NCBI RefSeq assembly: GCF_020907985.1
Contig: NZ_JAJJPA010000059.1
Location: 1 to 39,367, forward strand
Source: Kitasatospora humi
GTDB lineage: Bacteria > Actinomycetota > Actinomycetes > Streptomycetales > Streptomycetaceae
Direction: 5' to 3'
Length of the DNA stretch: 39,367 bases
The translations under genes were made by a program, and so were the position numbers. Shown piece after piece: positions 33,886-39,367 of this stretch (positions within the stretch are counted from its first letter, which is position 1; the number at the start of each line of letters is the position of its first letter). The notes under the pieces are model-generated. The model saw only the letters and a list, made by a program, of their open reading frames with translations, did no database searches and had not been told where the DNA came from.

Positions 33886-35238
33886 TCAGGCCGTGCTCAG
33901 GCCGGCCGGGACAGCGTCAGCGACGCGGGGGCGGAAGCGGTCGAGCTTCGGCATGTCAGGGACCAGGTGGGAGTTCGCGGCGCAGGTGGCGCAGGCCCGA
34001 GCGAGAGAGAGGTAGGGGGTGCGGATGCGGGACCAGCCGCCCGAGGTGTCCCCGACGACGGCCAGGCCGGGCCGCTCGGGAGCGATGGCGCAGGCCGCGA
34101 GGACCGCCTCCGGGGAGATGTCCCCGAGGGCCATCTTGGCCGAGGCTTCGTCGTTGACCCGGTGGCACACGCGGCCGGTGAGCTGGGCGCGGAGCATGGT
34201 GGCGCCCTTGCCCAACTCGGCGCCGAAGCGCTGCCCGCACACCTCCAGGTAGATGCCGGCAGCCCGGCCGAGTTGGGCGAGCCGGATGAGCTGGGTGACC
34301 ATCTCGTCCCGCCGGTCCTCTTCCTTGCGCGTGGCGACGAGGAACAGCTCTGCCACCTCGTCCACGAGAAGCACGATCGGGACAGGCCGCTCGTCCTCGG
34401 GGAGGCCCCAGACGTCGGAGGTGATCTCCTCGTCCGGGACGTCTGAGGCTATGCCCTGGCGGGCGCGGATCTGGTCATAGCGGCTCTCCATCAACTCCAC
34501 CAGAGTGGGCAGGAGTTCGGCCGCCTGTTCCGGGTCGGTGGCCAGCGCGGAGAGTCGGGGAGCGAACGGCGCCAGTTCGACACCGCGCTTGCAGTCGATG
34601 CCGACCAGGGCAACCGGTTGCGGGGCGAGCCCGGCGACCAGGTGCCGGAGGAACATGGACTTGCCCGACAGGGTTGCCCCGAGAGTGAGTTGGTGGGGGA
34701 TGGCGCGGTAGTCGCGGACGAAGGCAGTCGCGTCCTCGCGCAGGGCGACCGGCACCTTGAGGAAGCCCTCCGCCACCTTTCGCGGCATCCGGACGCGCCG
34801 CAGGACGTCGAAACCCACCAACCGGAGGTCAACGACGCCCGGCTTGACCTCGCTCACGTAGACCGCGTGCACGCCCCAGGCATGCCGGAGACGTTCCGCC
34901 GAGGCGGCGACATCCGCCGGCTCCTGTCCCGGTGCGAGACGCAGCCGAAGCCGTAACCCGGTCAGGGTGGGTCGGAGGACGCCCCGGCGGGGCGGAACGG
35001 GTCGTACCTCGCGGCGCGTTGTCGCCCGGACGGCCAGAGCCCGCAGGCGGGACGGCGCCACGGTGAGCCCGCAGGCATCCATCACCGCGCCGTACGAGCC
35101 CAGCAGGCGGGCGGTCGTACTGGTCAGGCCGACCGTGCACCAATAGGCGCTCGGATGGCGTGCCTTGAGGTAGGCGGCCCCACCGCCGACCGCGAGGGTC
35201 GGACCGCCGATCTCCAGCAGAGTCAGCAGGTTCGACAC
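33886..35238 (-). CDS. FtsK/SpoIIIE-type DNA translocase (TraSA/TraB-like)
   Basis: 450 aa. An N-terminal segment with one or two membrane helices (about residues 1-55) precedes an FtsK motor: Walker A GATLSGKS at residues 187-194 and Walker B IVLLVDEVAELF with Asp293 and Glu294. In AICEs this single protein moves double-stranded DNA between hyphae, with no relaxase or type IV secretion apparatus. The recognition helix region at the extreme C-terminus is short. The start is GTG 35238, right after the stop of the upstream small gene; the longer frame to 35397 overlaps that gene. It is the core of the transfer operon. Confidence 0.95.
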   Translation of the reverse strand: MSNLLTLLEIGGPTLAVGGGAAYLKARHPSAYWCTVGLTSTTARLLGSYGAVMDACGLTVAPSRLRALAVRATTRREVRPVPPRRGVLRPTLTGLRLRLRLAPGQEPADVAASAERLRHAWGVHAVYVSEVKPGVVDLRLVGFDVLRRVRMPRKVAEGFLKVPVALREDATAFVRDYRAIPHQLTLGATLSGKSMFLRHLVAGLAPQPVALVGIDCKRGVELAPFAPRLSALATDPEQAAELLPTLVELMESRYDQIRARQGIASDVPDEEITSDVWGLPEDERPVPIVLLVDEVAELFLVATRKEEDRRDEMVTQLIRLAQLGRAAGIYLEVCGQRFGAELGKGATMLRAQLTGRVCHRVNDEASAKMALGDISPEAVLAACAIAPERPGLAVVGDTSGGWSRIRTPYLSLARACATCAANSHLVPDMPKLDRFRPRVADAVPAGLSTA

Positions 35239-35239
35239 T

Positions 35240-35590
35240 TCACGCCCCCATGGAGGCGGGGAACATGGCCGGAGTGACGGCGGCTGCGCGGTAGGCGATG
35301 CCGTGCCGGGCCTGCCCGTTGAACACCTGCTCCCAGGGGCGAGCCACCAGGCCGACCAGCGCGACCGCGCCACCGAGGGCCAGGCCCTCGCCGACACCGG
35401 ACTGCGGCACGGTGACCTTGAGGAGCGAGGACTCGCCGTCCTCGATGTAGACGACGCCGACCGTCATCAGTACCTCGCCGGTCACGGTGTCGGTCGCGAT
35501 TTCTCCCGTCCGGCGATCGCGGACCTTTTGCTCCGGCGCCTCGGTCAGCAGGACCGTCGCGCCAGAGGTCTCCACACGGATGGAACGCAT
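35240..35590 (-). CDS. Small AICE protein resembling the 'SCO3933 family regulatory protein'
   Basis: 116 aa. It is a beta-rich, mostly soluble protein beginning SIRVETSGATVLLTEAPEQKV; the pattern (Asp/Arg-Arg-Thr-Gly-Glu, then a hydrophobic strand, then Leu-Lys-Val-Thr-Val, then Pro-Trp-Glu, then His-Gly-Ile-Ala-Tyr-Arg) fits a family found directly before ftsK in many Streptomyces elements. A regulatory role is only assumed from the name. ATG 35590 follows AAGGGAG. It is the first gene of the leftward transfer operon, and the GTAC motif array lies 290-340 bp upstream. The frame extends to 35827 without support. Confidence 0.75.
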   Translation of the reverse strand: MRSIRVETSGATVLLTEAPEQKVRDRRTGEIATDTVTGEVLMTVGVVYIEDGESSLLKVTVPQSGVGEGLALGGAVALVGLVARPWEQVFNGQARHGIAYRAAAVTPAMFPASMGA

Positions 35591-35915
35591 GAGCTGTACT
35601 CCCTTGCGTGCACCGCAAATGGGTGCAGTCAGTGACAAATGACTACGCAACGGGAGGTTGACCGCATATGGACTCGGCGCGATACGCTCAAGAAGCGTTG
35701 TGCCAACGACGCACCGAGCCTGAGTGGGCTGCCTCCCGCTCAGGCCACCAACATTCGTGTGACCCTTTGCCGCTGACGCGCCGGGGCAGGTCTGCCTTCC
35801 TGCCACGGCGCGTTCGCATGTCCGCATACAGGCCCCGCAGAAGGCGGGATGCGCATGCTGACAGGAACGAGAGTAACTCGTACTCCAAGTACTGTCTAGT
35901 ACTTTTGGTACCAGC
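35591..35915. other. 325-bp upstream region of the transfer operon
   Basis: No gene is supported here. The frame from a TTG at 35888 on the minus strand (66 codons) is possible but has no family. The segment 35860-35913 is AT-rich and contains the phased GTAC motifs. The promoter of the leftward transfer and integration operon should be in this region. Confidence 0.6.
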
Positions 35916-35930
35916 TCATACTTCCAGTAC
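35880..35930. promoter_or_regulatory. Phased GTAC motif array (operator candidate) before the transfer operon
   Basis: GTAC occurs at 35880, 35889, 35899, 35908 and 35927, that is at intervals of 9, 10, 9 and 19 bp, close to one helical turn or two. Two copies are full AGTACT palindromes, and one lies in the octamer CTAGTACT (35896-35903), which is repeated at 37545. The last motif is inside the end of the regulator gene. The regular phasing suggests a protein that binds one face of the DNA cooperatively. Confidence 0.6.
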
Positions 35931-37130
35931 GCCCAACTCGCGAGCCAGGTCGCGGAGCTGATCCGACATTGGCTGACTCATGGTCAGCAAGTCGGTCACG
36001 AGCTGCTTCACCATCGCCATGGCTCGGAACATCTCCGGCGAGAGCCCACGTGCCGTCAGCAGCTCGTTTACCGCGTCATCGAGCTGTCGGCGCTGCGCGT
36101 AGGCCCTGGCCACGTCGATGTGGAACCTCGTCTGGCGCTCGGTGGACAGCACCGACGGATCGACGGCACTCGCCGCCCGCAGGGCGATGCCGGCATCGCC
36201 AAGGTCGACCGCTACGGCGACCTCGTGCAGACCGACGTTGGTCGGCCCGAACTCGGTGTTGTAGTCGTTGCGTCCCTCGCCCACTGAAGCGGCCATCTCG
36301 CGCGCCTCACGCAGGTGCTCGTACGCCGCCTCGGCCTGGTTCGCGCGCGCGGCGGCGACTGCACGTTGCAGGGTCAGGGCCCCACGCATCGCCACGGCCT
36401 CCACCTGACCGGAGTCCGCGAGCGGGCGGAGTGCGTCAGCGGCGCTGCCCGAGGCCTGGGCCGCCTGCGCAAAGTGACGAGCACCAAGGAAGACGATCGA
36501 GAGCCGGAACTCACCAGCCGCCATGAGCAGCGGATCGCCGGCGCGCTCCGCGGCCACCACGGACCGGTCGATGGCGATCCAGGCCGCCTCCGGCTCACCC
36601 ATGTTGGAGAGTGCGGCGCTACATGCGTGGTACATCCGCGCCAGCAACCGGAACAGCTCAGCGCGTTGATCCTCCGGGACGGAACGGGCGGCCGACTCCA
36701 GCGAGGGCACCAGGCTTTCGAGGAGCTCTGCAAGGTCTGCGTAGCCGCCGCCATGGGCGAGCGACCAGGCCCGATCGACCTCGACCCGCAGTTCCTCCAC
36801 ATCGGGCGCGGCATGCGGCCCGAGGATCGCCTTGAGCGAGTGCGCGGCACTGAGGACCAGGCGCAGACGACTCGCGCCCGGCGTCTCACCCTCGGCCGCG
36901 GCTGCGACGATCGGCGCCTCGGCTGCCAGCTCGGCAACGGGGATGTCCAGGACCTCCGCGACCATCTCCAGGACGGTCATGCGGTCAATCCGGCGTACAC
37001 CCCGCTCCACCTGGGAGACCCAGGCTTCCGAGCGACCGAGCAGCTGGGCGAACTCCTTCTGCGACAGTCCGCGGCGCTTGCGATGGAAGGCGATCTTCTT
37101 CCCGAGCGCCTTCGCGTAATCAGCGCTCAA
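35916..37130 (-). CDS. XRE-family regulator with a long TPR-like helical region
   Basis: 404 aa from TTG 37130. Residues 8-66 form an XRE helix-turn-helix (LGKKIAFHRKRRGLSQKEFAQLL, then AWVSQVERG). Residues about 105-400 are alpha-helical with tetratricopeptide-like pairs (for example LFRLLARMYHACSAALSNMGEPEAAWIAIDRS and AYEHLREAREMAASV). This layout is like RRNPP-type peptide-sensing regulators and streptomycete NsdA-like proteins; which applies is not known. The start overlaps the end of the ABM gene by 11 nt; a GTG at 37139 is an alternative start. Expected role: control of the element's transfer genes, by inference from its position between two GTAC clusters. Confidence 0.85.
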   Translation of the reverse strand: MSADYAKALGKKIAFHRKRRGLSQKEFAQLLGRSEAWVSQVERGVRRIDRMTVLEMVAEVLDIPVAELAAEAPIVAAAAEGETPGASRLRLVLSAAHSLKAILGPHAAPDVEELRVEVDRAWSLAHGGGYADLAELLESLVPSLESAARSVPEDQRAELFRLLARMYHACSAALSNMGEPEAAWIAIDRSVVAAERAGDPLLMAAGEFRLSIVFLGARHFAQAAQASGSAADALRPLADSGQVEAVAMRGALTLQRAVAAARANQAEAAYEHLREAREMAASVGEGRNDYNTEFGPTNVGLHEVAVAVDLGDAGIALRAASAVDPSVLSTERQTRFHIDVARAYAQRRQLDDAVNELLTARGLSPEMFRAMAMVKQLVTDLLTMSQPMSDQLRDLARELGVLEV

Positions 37131-37434
37131 GATCCACACCCTTGGCGGACACGAGGTCAAGCCAGTCGACCTCGGTGGCGGCAAGGTACTGCTCGCGCTT
37201 GGCGAGGAAGTGCTTCACATAATCCTTCGACTCGTGCTCCTCGAAGGCGGCGCGGTCCCGATAGAGCTCGTAGAAGATCCGCTCCAGCGGCCGGCCGTCA
37301 ACCCGGTGGACCGCATAGACCACCGTTCCGGGCTCGTTGACCCGGATCAGCTCACCGGTCCGCGCCACCAGCTCGTCGAACGCGGCCGCCGCCGACTCGT
37401 CGTTGCAGGTGAAGCGCACCATCAGTCCGAACAT
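37120..37434 (-). CDS. ABM-fold (YgiN-like putative monooxygenase) protein
   Basis: 104 aa, a single ferredoxin-like antibiotic-biosynthesis-monooxygenase domain: MFGLMVRFTCNDES at the start, VNEPGTVVYAVHRV in the middle and FYELYRDRAAFEEHESKDYVKHFLAKREQYL near the end. Members oxidise quinols or polyketides without cofactor, but many have no known substrate. The ATG follows GGAAGGA. It is co-transcribed and translationally coupled with the XRE regulator, an unusual partnership that suggests a sensory rather than metabolic role. Confidence 0.85.
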   Translation of the reverse strand: MFGLMVRFTCNDESAAAAFDELVARTGELIRVNEPGTVVYAVHRVDGRPLERIFYELYRDRAAFEEHESKDYVKHFLAKREQYLAATEVDWLDLVSAKGVDLER

Positions 37435-37493
37435 GGTTCTTCCTTCCTCGGTAGCGAAGTTGAGCAGCAGCACTCTCGCCGCACCAGCTAACC

Positions 37494-37560
37494 GTACGAA
37501 AAGTGCGAACCCGCACTCGTAGTACACGCATCTTGAGTACGGTGCTAGTACTAAATGTAC
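37494..37560. promoter_or_regulatory. Second GTAC motif cluster between divergent genes
   Basis: GTAC occurs at 37494, 37522, 37537, 37548 and 37557. The octamer CTAGTACT (37545-37552) is identical to one at 35896. A separate 6-bp stem AGTGCG/CGCACT (37502-37517) lies within the cluster. It sits between the leftward ABM-XRE pair and the rightward ATPase, so it probably serves both promoters. Confidence 0.55.
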
Positions 37561-37636
37561 TGCTCGACGGCTTCCGGCGACAGTGGGTCGGCCAGCCCGG
37601 GCAGAACAGAGCAGGTCAACGCCGCAAAGGAGCGCC

Positions 37637-38440
37637 ATGACCACTCACCGACGCACCGTCGCCGGCCACCCCCGGGAGCTCAGCGCAGTACGGGGTTGGG
37701 TCCGGAAGCTTCTGACCAACCACCCGCGCGCCGAGGAGGCCGAACTGATCGTCAGCGAGCTCAGCACCAATGCCTTTCGGCACACCGAGAGCGGCAGCCG
37801 GACGGGTACCTTCGAGGTCGCCCTGACCCTCGCACAGCGCGGCGTGGCGATCACGGTCACCGACCAGGGCACCAGCACCAGCAGCCCGCGCATCCAGCGC
37901 CCGGCGGACGACAGCACCCGGGGCCGGGGCCTCGACATCGTCTCCACGCTCGCCGACCGGTTCACCATCTCAGGCGACCACCGCGGCCGGGCCGTTACTG
38001 CGGAACTGTGGCTCCCTCGACAAGGCCAGCCGTCGGCCTCCGAGAGCGCGTCCTCCATCGCCCAGCACGGATACCGCTGCGAACACCACGTGCAGAGCCC
38101 GGCGGACGAGAAGGGCCCGCACCTGGTGAATACCTTCAGCACGGGGAACGCGGAGGCGGCGATCCGCTGGATCCGTCAGTCTGTCAGGGCCCTACATCTG
38201 GGGATCGACGCCGCAGAGCTCGATCGGCTCCGCCAGTGGGCCGAGACCGACCACGCCAAGGCCCTCGACGACCTCCGCCGTAGCCTGCCCTCTACTCTCA
38301 TCACGGGCAACTCGGACGACTACCACCAGTGGACGGCCCGACCGGTCATCTTCCTGCCGTTGCTCCCGCCCCCGGGCAAACCGGTCCTCACCTACCAGCC
38401 CATGTGCTCAAGGGCCAGGCGCTGCAGCGCGTTTGAGTAA
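37637..38440 (+). CDS. GHKL ATP-binding protein (anti-sigma-factor-kinase-like) with an extra C-terminal region
   Basis: 267 aa from ATG 37637, with AAAGGAG at 37625-37631. Residues 1-130 are a RsbW-like Bergerat ATPase: N-box ELSTNAFRHT (Asn45), G1 VTDQG (Asp76, Gly78) and G2 RGRGLDI (residues 95-101). Proteins of this kind usually stop near 145 residues; here another 120 residues follow (VNTFSTGNAEAAIRWI, a helical part with LRQWAETDHAKALDDLRRSL, then DDYHQWTARPVIFLPLLPPP). I do not recognise that region. Kinase activity on an anti-anti-sigma factor is possible but not shown. It is the only rightward gene of the element and shares its promoter region with the ABM-XRE pair. Confidence 0.85.
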   Translation: MTTHRRTVAGHPRELSAVRGWVRKLLTNHPRAEEAELIVSELSTNAFRHTESGSRTGTFEVALTLAQRGVAITVTDQGTSTSSPRIQRPADDSTRGRGLDIVSTLADRFTISGDHRGRAVTAELWLPRQGQPSASESASSIAQHGYRCEHHVQSPADEKGPHLVNTFSTGNAEAAIRWIRQSVRALHLGIDAAELDRLRQWAETDHAKALDDLRRSLPSTLITGNSDDYHQWTARPVIFLPLLPPPGKPVLTYQPMCSRARRCSAFE

Positions 38441-38462
38441 CAACCTTCTCTACGGGTTCAAG

Positions 38463-38483
38463 GCGCGGCGCACAGCGCCGCGC
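38463..38483. repeat. Perfect 9-bp hairpin after the ATPase gene
   Basis: GCGCGGCGC and GCGCCGCGC flank ACA. It starts 23 nt after the ATPase stop and may be its terminator or part of the structured end region. Confidence 0.8.
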
Positions 38484-38570
38484 GGCACGCGCCCGGCCGC
38501 CCGCCGTCGCTCCTGTCTCCGCCCCGCTCCCGGCGGGCGCCCGGCGGTGCCGCGTGTGCGGCAGAGAGAA

Positions 38571-38587
38571 GTGGGGCGCTGCCCCAC
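38571..38587. repeat. Perfect 7-bp hairpin
   Basis: GTGGGGC and GCCCCAC are separated by GCT. It is one of a series of strong stems in the gene-free end region. Confidence 0.8.
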
Positions 38588-38671
38588 ACCCCGGCCCTCC
38601 TCGGAGGGGACCAGGGACCGGCGCACGGGTGCACCATCGACGGGGTGATCGTGGTGGGTCGCGGGACGGCC

Positions 38672-38805
38672 CCCTCCTCGACCGGCCACCCAAGGGCGTA
38701 CCCGGAACCTCCAGGGGCCGCCAAGGCCAAGCGCAAGCGTCACGGAGTGAGCCTTGGCGGCCCCTGGAGAACCCGGGTGCGGCGAAGCTGCCCGATCGAG
38801 GAGGG
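38672..38805. repeat. Large nested inverted repeat
   Basis: The inner arms are 19 bp and perfect (38709-38727 with 38751-38769), with a 23-bp loop. Further out, ACCCGG (38700-38705) pairs with CCGGGT (38773-38778), and CCCTCCTCGA (38672-38681) pairs with TCGAGGAGGG (38796-38805). The overall symmetric structure spans 134 bp. It may be a replication or transfer origin, a miniature element, or a structured RNA. Confidence 0.85.
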
Positions 38806-39165
38806 AACCACCCCGCTCAGCCCGGATTCTGGCCGACGGCCAGTGCGCTTTGCCGAGCGTCACTTGGCCTCAGTCGCCAGGCTGATTACGGTCCAGCATC
38901 CCGAACAGGCCCTCGGGGCTCGGGGCCGTTCACAGGCTGGCGGCGTCCCCGGAGGCAGGTGCGGCAGGTTCTAGAGCGACAGGGCACGGCCAAAACCATT
39001 CGCCGCCCTTGAACTGCGCGACCCTCGCGCACCCCTACCGCCCGAGCAAAGCCTTGATAGCCGGCCCTGACCAGGTAAGACAGCAGTCAGAGCCGTCCGA
39101 CCTCGCTCGTCACACGCAGCAGAGGGCCGTAACCGTACGAGATTCGGCCAACCATGGGCACCAAA

Positions 39166-39187
39166 AGTGTCGTGAAGTCACGACACT
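39166..39187. promoter_or_regulatory. Perfect 10-bp palindrome, operator candidate
   Basis: AGTGTCGTGA and TCACGACACT are separated by AG. The 22-bp length, very short spacer and position 45 bp before a small ORF fit a dimeric repressor site. It resembles a TetR- or GntR-type operator; the protein is unknown. Confidence 0.55.
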
Positions 39188-39232
39188 CTATTCGCCTAGG
39201 CCTTCTCATATGGGAAGTAGTCGGCTGCACAT

Positions 39233-39367
39233 ATGAGCAGCCCCGCAGCTCAGCAGAAGACGATCCTCCACCTACTTCTTGTGGCGCTGGAACTGTACGA
39301 CCCTCTTGCATGTGTCCTGTTCAGAGCGGGTCTAAAGCAGCCTGGCCAAAAGACGGTTAGCTTCTAG
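39233..39367 (+). CDS. Possible 44-aa ORF ending at the window edge (weak call)
   Basis: ATG 39233 to TAG 39365-39367. The product begins MSSPAAQQKTILHLLLVALE and is moderately hydrophobic. There is no strong ribosome binding site and third positions are not typical of the genome. The palindrome at 39166-39187 lies just upstream, as for a regulated gene. It may be a short real gene, an interrupted one, or chance. Confidence 0.25.
   Translation: MSSPAAQQKTILHLLLVALELYDPLACVLFRAGLKQPGQKTVSF

Larger units (their letters stand above)
38441..39232. other. 792-bp gene-free, hairpin-rich end region
   Basis: No frame resembles a protein. The region holds three strong inverted repeats (38463-38483, 38571-38587, 38672-38805) and a palindrome (39166-39187). 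It could contain an origin, a transfer locus or the right-hand att region; nothing here decides which. Confidence 0.6.

Noticed and set aside
35688..35888. A 66-codon minus-strand frame before the transfer operon, considered as a signalling peptide
   Set aside because: TTG start within the operator array, no ribosome binding site, and no clear signal sequence.
38554..39012. A 152-codon plus-strand frame in the hairpin-rich end region
   Set aside because: It reads straight through the large inverted repeat and has no protein-like pattern.
39154..39360. A 68-codon frame through the palindrome at 39166
   Set aside because: It codes through a perfect palindrome and has poor codon use; the 39233 frame is only slightly better and kept as weak.

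Overview
The window looks like chromosomal DNA of a Streptomycetaceae actinomycete (Streptomyces or Kitasatospora type). GC content and third-position GC are very high, GTG and TTG starts are common, a WblA-type WhiB protein is present, and the gene order matches the conserved actinobacterial acs-to-ponA2 block. No species can be assigned from sequence alone.

Chromosomal part (1-29757). From the left: the carbonic anhydrase end of a gene cut by the window edge, a permuted papain-like protein, acetyl-CoA synthetase, a sensor kinase/response regulator pair, an NhaA antiporter, a holin-like membrane protein, an epoxide-hydrolase-type alpha/beta hydrolase, a YdjM-like membrane protein, the membrane serine protease MarP, a CoA-type NUDIX hydrolase, endonuclease III, a hypothetical protein, a Crp regulator, a metallo-beta-lactamase-fold protein, a 60-codon coupled ORF, a second NUDIX protein, RidA, a DUF4177 protein, two ArsA/Get3-like ATPases, WblA, a class A penicillin-binding protein, a YqeY protein, and a metallophosphoesterase. 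From memory, most of this order is the same as in Mycobacterium tuberculosis from acs (Rv3667) through marP, nth, crp, the paired ATPases, whiB4 and ponA2 to Rv3683. A helix-turn-helix/PIN pair and an M14 carboxypeptidase are extra genes between yqeY and the phosphoesterase. Many chromosomal intergenic spaces carry short tandem repeats (6 to 92 bp units).

Integrated element (about 29757 to beyond 39367). A tRNA-Pro(CGG) gene at 29684-29757 is followed at once by a pSAM2-like actinomycete integrative and conjugative element (AICE). Read leftward, its genes are an ABM-fold protein, an XRE-type regulator with a long helical (TPR-like) region, a small regulatory-type protein, an FtsK/TraB DNA translocase, a SpdB-like membrane protein, three tiny proteins, a HUH replication initiator, an excisionase and a tyrosine integrase. 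A rightward gene encodes a GHKL ATP-binding protein with an extra C-terminal region. The right end (38441-39367) is nearly gene-free and rich in hairpins. No second att copy was found, so the element probably continues past the window.

Most notable for follow-up. Two clusters of GTAC motifs share the 8-mer CTAGTACT. One lies in front of the transfer operon with about 9.5-bp phasing. The other lies between the divergent ABM/XRE and ATPase genes. Together with the XRE/helical regulator, the ABM protein and the ATPase, they suggest a self-contained control circuit for transfer of the element that I cannot match to a described system.
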